A stretch of 64,000 nucleotides of DNA. Origin: Treponema primitia ZAS-1. Its GTDB lineage: Bacteria > Spirochaetota > Spirochaetia > Treponematales > Breznakiellaceae. The stretch is taken from contig NZ_AEEA01000113.1 of the NCBI RefSeq assembly GCF_000297095.1, positions 1 to 64,000 of the forward strand, given 5' to 3'. A program made the position numbers and the translations under genes. Positions 52,841 to 60,185 of the stretch are shown in pieces. The notes under the pieces are model-generated. The model saw nothing but the letters and a program-made list of their open reading frames with translations. It was not told where the DNA came from and did not search any database. Numbering within the stretch: position 1 is the stretch's first letter; every line of letters starts with the position of its first letter.

Positions 52841-52936
52841 ATGATGGCCATTGACGATATAATTCAACTTTGTGAAAGCGGAGCGTTGCAATGGTCAAAT
52901 CATATCCTTGTGAGGCTTTTACGGTTTGAGTTGTAA
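52841..52936 (+). pseudogene. Truncated DUF4258-like gene
   Basis: A 31-codon frame, reading MMAIDDIIQLCESGALQW then SNHILVRLLRF, resembles the N-terminus of DUF4258 toxin-like proteins (Cys-Glu-Ser-Gly then His and Arg), and stops where the family continues for another 50 residues. It keeps a good promoter (TTGCTA, 18 bases, TATAAT at 52829-52834) with ATG 6 bases after the -10 box. The rest of the 52788-52980 gap shows nothing further. Confidence 0.5.
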
Positions 52937-52980
52937 CACAGTTTTATCTGCGTCTGATGATACAAACCACCCTAGCAGTT

Positions 52981-53610
52981 TTACACTCCCACCGCTTTTC
53001 TGAAGTTCTCCACCACCTGATCCACCGCAGGCCGGGCGTCCACATCCTTCAGGATGCCCTTCTTACGATAGTAGTCGATGAGCGGCTCGGTCTGGTTACG
53101 GTAGACTTCAAGCCGCTTTTGGACCGCTTCGGGTTTGTCGTCCTCCCGGGTGTAAACTTCGCCGCCGCAGCTATCGCAGGTATCCGCTTTTTTGGGCGGG
53201 TTGAAGACCCTGTGGTAATTGACGCCGCATTTCCGGCAGACCCGGCGGCCGCCTAAGCGTTCCAACACCGAGCTATCGGGGATGTCGAAGTTGACCACCT
53301 TATCCACGGCGGAAAACCCTGCCAGGGCTTCCGCCTGGGGGATGGTCCGGGGGAAACCGTCCAGGATGTAGCCCTTTTGGGCATCCGCCTGGGCAAGCCG
53401 CTCCTTAACCAGTTCGATGGTGGTTTCATCATCCACGAGTTTCCCCGCGTCAATGATGGCCTTAACCTTGAGCCCCAGGGGGCTTTTTGCTGCAATGGCG
53501 GACCGGAAAATCGCGCCGGTGGAAATATGGGGAACCGTGAGGATATCCACCGCTTTGGCCGCCAAGGTTCCCTTCCCTGCCCCGGGGGGGCCTAAAAATA
53601 TCAGTTTCAT
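52981..53610 (-). CDS. adk: Adenylate kinase
   Basis: A 209-residue nucleotide kinase, AMP + ATP to 2 ADP. P-loop GPPGAGKGTLA, AMP site with TGAIFRSAI, and DGFPRTIPQAEAL. The LID domain contains a zinc-type four-Cys set CRKCGVNYH ... CDSCGG, found in many Gram-positive and spirochaete enzymes. The Met at 53610 has GGAGG 5 bases upstream, so the four-residue-longer frame is rejected. Confidence 0.96.
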   Translation of the reverse strand: MKLIFLGPPGAGKGTLAAKAVDILTVPHISTGAIFRSAIAAKSPLGLKVKAIIDAGKLVDDETTIELVKERLAQADAQKGYILDGFPRTIPQAEALAGFSAVDKVVNFDIPDSSVLERLGGRRVCRKCGVNYHRVFNPPKKADTCDSCGGEVYTREDDKPEAVQKRLEVYRNQTEPLIDYYRKKGILKDVDARPAVDQVVENFRKAVGV

Positions 53611-53663
53611 GTTTGCCTCCATCTTCTCTAATTATTATTGGAAAACGTCCATTTTTGATAGGG

Positions 53664-53707
53664 GGTAACAAGCATGGAAAAACATGACATATGTCACCCC
53701 TGTTACC
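53664..53707. promoter_or_regulatory. Nested palindromes between adk and glycosyltransferase gene
   Basis: GGTAACA (53664-53670) pairs with TGTTACC (53701-53707), enclosing the perfect 12-base palindrome TGACATATGTCA (53685-53696). Candidate operator of the glycosyltransferase gene; no regulator can be named. Confidence 0.4.
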
Positions 53708-53776
53708 GAAAATTCCAGGCCAAACAGCCGGAAATTCCGATAAATCTGTACAAACATTGTTATTTGGAGGTAAATC

Positions 53777-54832
53777 ATGACACAAAAATCTATTCCCTTT
53801 GCCACGGCTGCCGATCCCTTGGTCCACAAATCTCCCCCTGCTATTTCCGTCATAGTTCCGGTGTACAATACTGAAAAGTATCTTTCCGATTGTCTTGACT
53901 CCCTTATAGGGCAAACTTTTCAGGATCTGGAGATCCTCTGTGTTGATGACGGCTCCTGCGATAATTCGGCGGAAATTTTGAAAACCTATGCGGAAAAATA
54001 TCCGCGGATCAGAATTTTTTCGCAGAAAAACACCGGTCCCGGCATGGCGCGGAATACGGGGCTCCGGTATGCTGAAGGAACCTACATCATGTTCTGCGAC
54101 AGCGATGATATATATGATAAAGATATGTGCAGGATCATGTTTTCCGCGATACACAAGCGAGGAGTTGATCTTGTAAAATGTAAAATGACTGCGGTTTATC
54201 CCTCCGGGGAACGTACTAAGGAAGAACTTGTAATCCCATCGGAAAAGGGGTTTCATCTCCTGAACTCTCAATGGAGGGGAATATTGTGCAGGGGAGTATG
54301 GGACAAAATATTCAGACTGGATATTATCCGGTGTAATAATATCTACTTTCCTCCGGTTACGGTCAGTGAAGATATTTCTTTTCTTATACAATATGCCGCT
54401 GTAGCGTCAACCTGTTTTATTCTTCCTGATAACCTTTACTATTATTATGTCCGCAGGAATTCTACTGCGGGAAAATATGAAACGGATCCCCTGCCGTATC
54501 AGAACGATATTTTAATCTCATATCAGTTTACACTTCGTTTCCTCTTGGCCCATTCGTGTATCAAGAGTAATAGCTATATCCTGTTTCACCTTGCCAATGA
54601 ACTTACCTATTATTGGAAGAACGAAAAGCAGGACTGTCATCAGTTCTTTAGGAGGATAAAACAGGAAATATTGTTTTATTTCGACAGGAGCGATATTTCA
54701 TCATACCCCTTGCTGGAAGCTATCAACAACGAAAAAGATCAGAAAGCTATAGATATTCTTCAGAGCCTTCATACGGCATGGTTGCTCGGAATACAAGTGC
54801 AGCCTAATGTACGGTTCGTAAAAGTTTCATGA
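53777..54832 (+). CDS. Family-2 glycosyltransferase
   Basis: A 351-residue GT-A-fold transferase: SVIVPVYNTEKYLSDCLDSL, LEILCVDDGSCDNS for the nucleotide, and CDSDD as metal-binding DXD. The C-terminal 150 residues are variable and helical. It uses an activated sugar to build a surface polysaccharide or glycoconjugate. No other envelope-sugar genes surround it, and it begins the accessory region that extends to 60 kb. GGAGG precedes the ATG. Confidence 0.9.
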   Translation: MTQKSIPFATAADPLVHKSPPAISVIVPVYNTEKYLSDCLDSLIGQTFQDLEILCVDDGSCDNSAEILKTYAEKYPRIRIFSQKNTGPGMARNTGLRYAEGTYIMFCDSDDIYDKDMCRIMFSAIHKRGVDLVKCKMTAVYPSGERTKEELVIPSEKGFHLLNSQWRGILCRGVWDKIFRLDIIRCNNIYFPPVTVSEDISFLIQYAAVASTCFILPDNLYYYYVRRNSTAGKYETDPLPYQNDILISYQFTLRFLLAHSCIKSNSYILFHLANELTYYWKNEKQDCHQFFRRIKQEILFYFDRSDISSYPLLEAINNEKDQKAIDILQSLHTAWLLGIQVQPNVRFVKVS

Positions 54833-54840
54833 ACTGAAAA

Positions 54841-54892
54841 CTTGTTAAGCTGGTTCGCGGCAATTTTTGGATTAGCAATTACCATGGGGCCC
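54841..54892 (-). pseudogene. Hydrogenase 3'-end fragment 1
   Basis: Minus strand encodes GPMVIANPKIAANQLNK, matching GPMVIANPKIATNQLKK of the intact hydrogenase. The 52 bases agree with 60210-60261 at 41 positions by my count, differences being mostly silent, so it comes from a diverged relative and not from a fresh copy. It stops exactly where the Fic segment begins. Confidence 0.85.
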
Positions 54893-54907
54893 ATGCCGAT
54901 ATGGGCT

Positions 54908-55858
54908 CTATTTCTTTTTAACCTTTGCAATATAATCCAGCAGCGCTTCTCTGGTTGTGAACCAGTTCCTTCCAATCTTTATTGCACTTAAACGCCCGGT
55001 ACGCGCCAGATATGACAAATATTCCAAGCTATAATCGCACAGTTTCGATGCGCCATTCATATTTATATATCCATAGGCATCTTCAGCATCATTTTTGCTT
55101 TTTAGCGCATTTAGGTATATCATCAACGATCGTTCAACCGATCGGCCGATAAAATCAAAATAATTACCGTATTTTTCTCTATCGGCTTCCTTTAAAACCC
55201 GGTAATATTTTTTTCTGTCTACGTTTAGTATAACCGCCGGCGGATAACCATGGGTTATAAGTATTAAGTTCATAAGCAACCTGGCGGTACGTCCATTTCC
55301 GTCTATAAACGGATGGATGTATACTAATTTATAATGTACCCACGCTGCCAATTCAATAACCGATAGCTTTGCTTTATTGCTATAATACCATTCCATAAAT
55401 TCCTGCATTAACCTGGGTAGTTTTACTGCTGACGGGGGAAGATGTACCGCGCCTAGTATCATGACATTTGTCTTCCTGTAGGTTCCGGCCTCCACATCAT
55501 TAATATTTTTTAAAATAAGTTTATGAATCTCAAGGATAGCACTCTCATCCAATATCTTTTTCTTTTTTATAAGGGCATATAAATATTCAATACCATCTTT
55601 ATGGTTAATTGCTTCGAAATGTTCTTTTAGCGTTTTATTTCCAATGGTTAACCCGCGATTAATAACCAATTCGGTTTCTTGTAAGCTTAGCGTGTTTCCT
55701 TCAATGGCATTTGAATTATACGTCCATTCCAGGATAAATTGTTCATTTAGTTTTCGGACTATTTCAGGAGGGAAAGGCCGCAGCGCGTCCAATTCGCGCT
55801 TCTTGCCTTCAATGCTTTTGAGCAAATCTTGGTTACTTGCTATAACATCGGATTTCAT
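54908..55858 (-). CDS. Fic-family protein (AMPylation)
   Basis: A 316-residue Fic protein. Active-site loop HPFIDGNGRTARLL (182-195) carries the catalytic His and the phosphate anchor, and the inhibitory alpha-inh motif SNAIEGN (S49...E53-G54) lies in the N-terminal part, making it a self-inhibited class II Fic protein. The C-terminal 45 residues (YLARTGRLSAIKIGRNWFTTREALLDYI) look like a winged-helix excisionase-type domain. It would AMPylate a protein target when unlocked. It lies inside a split hydrogenase fragment. The open frame continues upstream to 55948, but those residues are hydrogenase remnant, so Met at 55858 is chosen. Confidence 0.93.
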   Translation of the reverse strand: MKSDVIASNQDLLKSIEGKKRELDALRPFPPEIVRKLNEQFILEWTYNSNAIEGNTLSLQETELVINRGLTIGNKTLKEHFEAINHKDGIEYLYALIKKKKILDESAILEIHKLILKNINDVEAGTYRKTNVMILGAVHLPPSAVKLPRLMQEFMEWYYSNKAKLSVIELAAWVHYKLVYIHPFIDGNGRTARLLMNLILITHGYPPAVILNVDRKKYYRVLKEADREKYGNYFDFIGRSVERSLMIYLNALKSKNDAEDAYGYINMNGASKLCDYSLEYLSYLARTGRLSAIKIGRNWFTTREALLDYIAKVKKK

Positions 55859-55865
55859 GTATTTA

Positions 55866-55894
55866 ACTATATCCGATGTTTCCTGGTTATGCAA
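55866..55894 (-). promoter_or_regulatory. Possible promoter of the Fic gene
   Basis: Minus strand: TTGCAT at 55894-55889, 17 bases, TATAGT at 55871-55866, ATG 7 bases later. It starts right at the junction with the hydrogenase fragment. No ribosome site. Confidence 0.4.
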
Positions 55895-55895
55895 G

Positions 55896-55942
55896 GCCGC
55901 CGCACAGCCCCGGGGGCAGGCCATGACTTCCAGGATATTACC
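55896..55942 (-). pseudogene. Hydrogenase 3'-end fragment 2
   Basis: Minus strand encodes GNILEVMACPRGCAAA, against GNILEVMACPGGCAAG in the intact gene; 43 of 47 bases agree with 60259-60305. Fragment 2 ends and fragment 1 begins at adjacent codons, so the two together make about 97 bases of one hydrogenase end cut by the Fic segment. The H-cluster Gly is changed to Arg. Confidence 0.87.
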
Positions 55943-55975
55943 TGGCAAGTCCTTCCTTATTGAGACCGGGCCCTA

Positions 55976-57844
55976 TTATTCGGTTTTCATTCTTGAATAC
56001 CGGCCGCCTTCGACTCCCATACGGGATGTTCTCCCGGCGGCGTTTCTGCTGTCGCTCAACTCTGATTCTAATATTTCTGTATACCTTGAAAGGACAGAAC
56101 GTTCGGCGCTAAAGGCCGTTTCTTCATCAAGGCTGAGTGTTGCCTGTTCCAGTTCGCTTTCCGCTTCTACGGTTCTTTGCAGGGCTGTTCTTAAACGGAT
56201 AGAATCGGCCCCGCCTGCATAATAAAGGCGGCCTATTTCTTTAAGGGCCTCGACAAAACGCGCCCTGGCTTGTGAATAAATAGCCATGTTTGAGGAATCT
56301 TCATCGGCCGGATCGGTCAGAACAATTACACGTTCAGGAATGGTGTTTTCGGAACTATCGGCGCTTCCGCCGCGAAGAACCGCAGTCAGCCTTTCCCTGT
56401 TCTGGGGAGGAATCTGATAGTGTATCAGCAGGGTTTTATAATCACCCTGATTAAGATTAGGAATATTGTAAGTAATATGGTTGTTTTCAGTCCGGTACGG
56501 AGTTCCCCATGCTGCAAGGATCCTGACTCCCGGTGAAAATTCCACATTGATTTCCATGTCCTCCGCTGCGGGGACGGCGAAACGTTCAAATTCCCTGTCG
56601 GTATTAAGGATTTGCTGCATGAGCTCCCGGTTGTCAAGTGAACGGGAATTGCCCCGTCCGTATTCCGCCAGGGTTCGTAAAAGCTCTTCGTCAAAATTTC
56701 CTCCCACGCCGATGGTGGAAATAGAAACACCCTGTTGGGTATACGATTCTACTATGGTGTGGAGGATTGATTTGGAAACAGAATTATTAAAATCAAACGT
56801 GCCGGCCAGGGTATTACTTGCATGACCGGTTCCGGATATGATGCCTTCGTAGTAATTATATTCATCGCCATTTTTTATTTCAACCTGAAAAGGGGTCTCG
56901 TACTCAGAATCGTGGTAATCATAATTCTGTACCCAAACCTGATACCGGCCCTGGGCAGCGGCGCCTTGATACCAAAAGACGTTTTCCACCGGTTCGGTGG
57001 TTTCACCGGTCACATTTCTGTCAACATCCAGCCAGCCTCCTGATAAATCTTTCATATTGGCAAACCATATTTCTTCATGGGCAGGAGTTATTACATGGAG
57101 GTCCAGGTCATTCCGGTTATTCCACACAAGCGATATTCGTATGTCTCCGGAATGGGCTAAGGCGCTGGCAAGCCGGTTGGAGAATTCATTGCCATCTGAA
57201 ATGAGAAGAACCATATTAATTGCATCTTCCTGGTAATTCAGCATAATCTGGTCATAGCCAAGATTAATGCCCTCTTCAAGTTTGGTTCCGCCCTCGGCCG
57301 TAAGTTCATTTACCGCATCCAGAAATCCCCGGCGTTTTTCATCACTGTCCATTTGTGCAGATTCGAAAAGTACCCCGGCGGTATCGTTAAAATATACCAA
57401 GGCCAGAGAATCAATATCCCGAATTTTATCTATAAAACTGGTCAGGGAATCTTTGATCCAGAAAATTTTTTCATCATCGTTCATCGAAAGAGAGGTATCA
57501 ACCACAAACGCCAGATTCAAAGAGGGAATATCCGAGAAGTCCTGGACCTTTCCCTGTACGCCGATCTGTAGTATTCCATCCCTGCCGGTATTTGTCTCCG
57601 GATTCAGATAATTATAAACATAAAAACCAATATCCGTTTCCGGTTCAGGGTAGTGATAATCAAAGGAAGAAATATACATATTATCGTTAATTTCTTCCGG
57701 CGGAACAATAATACCATTGTTTGCCTGATACCGGTTTCTGGTGTTTAAGGGAACGGCCTCCGTTAATCCTTCTGACAATAAAAAATAGGGGATACAGAAA
57801 ATAAAAACACCCAGAAGCAGGCTTTTACGGATATTTGTATTCAT
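55976..57844 (-). CDS. Exported von Willebrand A protein with DUF2135-like insert
   Basis: A 622-residue exported protein (signal sequence about 8-24). The VWA fold starts at residue 108; the MIDAS metal site is D116-T-S-L-S120, with T187 and D217 (SDGNE). The fold is interrupted at about 234-350 by a DUF2135-like beta domain (LVWNNRNDLDLHVITP ... GRYQVWVQNYDY) and then resumes with VSISTIGVGGNFDEELL. A vault/BatA-like beta domain and a helical tail follow. It probably binds protein or sugar at the cell surface. It is 11 bases after the FGE-like gene and is co-transcribed with it. Confidence 0.83.
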   Translation of the reverse strand: MNTNIRKSLLLGVFIFCIPYFLLSEGLTEAVPLNTRNRYQANNGIIVPPEEINDNMYISSFDYHYPEPETDIGFYVYNYLNPETNTGRDGILQIGVQGKVQDFSDIPSLNLAFVVDTSLSMNDDEKIFWIKDSLTSFIDKIRDIDSLALVYFNDTAGVLFESAQMDSDEKRRGFLDAVNELTAEGGTKLEEGINLGYDQIMLNYQEDAINMVLLISDGNEFSNRLASALAHSGDIRISLVWNNRNDLDLHVITPAHEEIWFANMKDLSGGWLDVDRNVTGETTEPVENVFWYQGAAAQGRYQVWVQNYDYHDSEYETPFQVEIKNGDEYNYYEGIISGTGHASNTLAGTFDFNNSVSKSILHTIVESYTQQGVSISTIGVGGNFDEELLRTLAEYGRGNSRSLDNRELMQQILNTDREFERFAVPAAEDMEINVEFSPGVRILAAWGTPYRTENNHITYNIPNLNQGDYKTLLIHYQIPPQNRERLTAVLRGGSADSSENTIPERVIVLTDPADEDSSNMAIYSQARARFVEALKEIGRLYYAGGADSIRLRTALQRTVEAESELEQATLSLDEETAFSAERSVLSRYTEILESELSDSRNAAGRTSRMGVEGGRYSRMKTE

Positions 57845-57855
57845 GTCTGATATTC

Positions 57856-58674
57856 CTACAGGATGGATCGGACTACCCGGAAACCGATATAACTTGTTAT
57901 GGTAGAATGCGCCGCGCTGGCGCGGTTGGCCGAACGCAGAAACCGCGCTTCACTGTACCAGCTTCCGCCCCGTATTACCGCATGTGAATATAAGGCGCCG
58001 TCAAGGGCGCCGGAACTGTTATTCAGATTATACTGATCCCAGCACCACTCAAATACATTCCCGTGCATATCATATAGACCCCAGGCATTTGCCTTAAAAC
58101 TCATAACCGGCAGCGTTCTTGCATGGTATTGCCCTTTAGGGTTTCTGTTATAAGGATAATTTCCGTCATAATTGCCTTGGTTCACAGTAATATTATTTCC
58201 CGTGTTAAACGCAGTGGAAGTACCCGCTCTGCAGGCATATTCCCATTCAATTTCTGTGGGAAGACGATACCCGTCCGACTCATGATCCCAGATTATTTCA
58301 GTATCACGAATTGTATAGGCCGGGGTAAAACCTTCTCTGACACTGCGGGCGTTACAATAAATTATCGCATCAAACCAGCTTACATTTTCTACCGGCAGGT
58401 TTGGTCCTTTGAATCTGCTGGGATTTTTTTGTAGTACCGATTCATAATCATCCTGACTAACTTCGTGTTTGGCAATGTAAAAATCACCTACTATTACCTG
58501 GTGCTGGACTTCATCCCGCTGTCTTGAGGTTTCAGAAACAGGACTTCCCATAATAAAAGTCCCCGCCTGGATTTTAACAAAATCAATGGGGACATGATCC
58601 TGATTTGTCTGGGCCGGTGCAATAAAGGGAATGGAAAAAAGGGCAATTAAAATAATGACGACTGGCTTTTTCAT
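57856..58674 (-). CDS. Formylglycine-generating-enzyme-like (SUMF1) exported protein
   Basis: A 272-residue protein with a signal peptide (about 1-22) and an FGE-sulfatase domain: IQAGTFIMGSP, HEVSQDDYESVL, PVENVSWFDAIIYCNARS, RLPTEIEWEYACRAGTS, GLYDMHGNVFEWCWD, RGGSWYSEARFLRSANR and IGFRVVRS. Only some members oxidise Cys to formylglycine; the Cys pair of true FGEs is not evident, so many are thought to be ligand-binding or C-type-lectin-like surface proteins. No sulfatase is nearby. First gene of the operon with the VWA protein. Confidence 0.88.
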   Translation of the reverse strand: MKKPVVIILIALFSIPFIAPAQTNQDHVPIDFVKIQAGTFIMGSPVSETSRQRDEVQHQVIVGDFYIAKHEVSQDDYESVLQKNPSRFKGPNLPVENVSWFDAIIYCNARSVREGFTPAYTIRDTEIIWDHESDGYRLPTEIEWEYACRAGTSTAFNTGNNITVNQGNYDGNYPYNRNPKGQYHARTLPVMSFKANAWGLYDMHGNVFEWCWDQYNLNNSSGALDGALYSHAVIRGGSWYSEARFLRSANRASAAHSTITSYIGFRVVRSIL

Positions 58675-58762
58675 CTATGTTCTCCTCAATGCAATATGCT
58701 AAAAAACATAGTAGAATTCATATCATAGCAATGGTATTCCATCAAGGTAGCTTGAAAGAGAC

Positions 58763-58789
58763 TTACCCCGCGCTCTCCTTGGCAATTTT
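58763..58789 (-). pseudogene. Hydrogenase 3'-end fragment 3
   Basis: Minus strand encodes KIAKESAG-stop, against KIAEESAG-stop in the intact gene. 25 of 29 bases agree with 60185-60213. It is the very end of the gene, the portion missing from fragments 1 and 2. The remaining sequence of the 322-base gap 58675-58995 holds only the promoter of the next gene. Confidence 0.72.
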
Positions 58790-58995
58790 TGTGTTTCTTT
58801 GTATAGAAACATATGATTTATCAAGATAGTATACGATATTAACGGTATTGTCTTAATCCTGGTTATTTTTCTATGCGGCGTTGTACCGTTGTATTCATCA
58901 AAGGATAATTCGCTTATTCGCTTTATCGTTATGGATAATAGATCCGCTTGAAAGAAAGTTTTATATTATAGTATAATTTCCAAAGGAAGCCGAAC

Positions 58996-60153
58996 ATGGA
59001 AACTGCGGAACTTATAGAAATCATCGCCCGTGACGAGGACAGCAAACACCAGTTTAAGGCAAATGTCACCAATGAAGTCTCTTTAGCCCAGGAGATGATC
59101 GCCTTTTCCAATTCCGGGGGCGGCGAACTATACATTGGAGTAAACAATGACGGGACCTTTGCCGGGCTCACTAGGGAAGACCTTGGCAGGATAAACCAGC
59201 TGGTTTCAAATGCCGCCTCCCAGAATATACGGCCGCCTATCAATCCCCAAACTGAAAACATAGCGGTCTTCAGCGGCTTAGTAATGCGCATCGTTGTTGT
59301 TGATGGGTTAAGCAAGCCCTATATGGACAAAAATGGGACCATCTGGGTAAAAAGCGGTTCCGATAAACGGAAAGCCACATCCAGGGAAGAAATACAGCGA
59401 ATATTTCAGGCCGGCTCTTTCGTTCACGCTGATGAAACCCCCGCAAACGGCATGACCATTGCGGATTTAGATACGGAGTATTTCAAGTCCTTCTTTAAAA
59501 AGGTTTTCAGTGATACCGCTGAACTTGAGGCCGATTCCCTCCCGGCTATATTAAAAAACATGAATCTGATGAACGGTGATATTCTCAATTTAGCAGGCGC
59601 CTTATTGTTTAGCAAAAATCCGTCTTTTAAGCTGCCCGCATTCATCGTTAAGGCCGTGTGTTTTCCCGGTAATGAGATACATGAATCGCAATATCTGGAC
59701 AGCCGGGACATAGGTGGAAAATTACAGGATGTCTTTCAACAATGCATGGGATTTATGGGGGCGAATATCCGCCATGTTCAAAACGGGCAGGGGGTAAACT
59801 CCCTGGGGGTTCTCGAAATTCCGCAAATTGCCCTGGAGGAAATTCTTGTTAATGCCCTTATCCACCGGGATTATTTTATCTCAGCGCCCATACGCATTTT
59901 CGTCTTTACGAACCGTATCGAAATTATCAGCCCCGGCCATTTGCCTAATAATCTCACTATCGAGAATATTAAACGGGGGAACTCGAATATACGCAATCCC
60001 GTATTAGCATCCTTCGCCACACGAATACTACCCTATCGTGGGTTGGGAAGCGGCATTACCAGGGCCTTAAAGGAATACCCCCATATTGATTTTGAAGACG
60101 ATCATGACGGAAACAGCTTTAAAGTGATAATAGCAAGAAAAAATGGGGAATGA
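58996..60153 (+). CDS. AlbA_2/Schlafen-type ATP-binding protein
   Basis: A 385-residue protein of the COG2865 type: N-terminal AlbA_2 domain (about 10-125; SKHQFKANVTNEVSLAQEM, AFSNSGGGELYIGVNNDG) and C-terminal HATPase_c_4-like part (LEEILVNALIHRDYFI, IEIISPGHLPNNLTIEN, LGSGITRALKEY). Such proteins bind nucleic acid and ATP and are common in accessory and defence regions, without settled function. A promoter TTGAAA (58948-58953), 18 bases, TATAAT (58972-58977) and an AAAGGA ribosome site precede it. It converges on the hydrogenase gene with 32 bases between stops, and hydrogenase fragment 3 lies upstream. Confidence 0.86.
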   Translation: METAELIEIIARDEDSKHQFKANVTNEVSLAQEMIAFSNSGGGELYIGVNNDGTFAGLTREDLGRINQLVSNAASQNIRPPINPQTENIAVFSGLVMRIVVVDGLSKPYMDKNGTIWVKSGSDKRKATSREEIQRIFQAGSFVHADETPANGMTIADLDTEYFKSFFKKVFSDTAELEADSLPAILKNMNLMNGDILNLAGALLFSKNPSFKLPAFIVKAVCFPGNEIHESQYLDSRDIGGKLQDVFQQCMGFMGANIRHVQNGQGVNSLGVLEIPQIALEEILVNALIHRDYFISAPIRIFVFTNRIEIISPGHLPNNLTIENIKRGNSNIRNPVLASFATRILPYRGLGSGITRALKEYPHIDFEDDHDGNSFKVIIARKNGE

Positions 60154-60185
60154 AGAACCTTCCGCGTAATTACATTGCAAGACCC

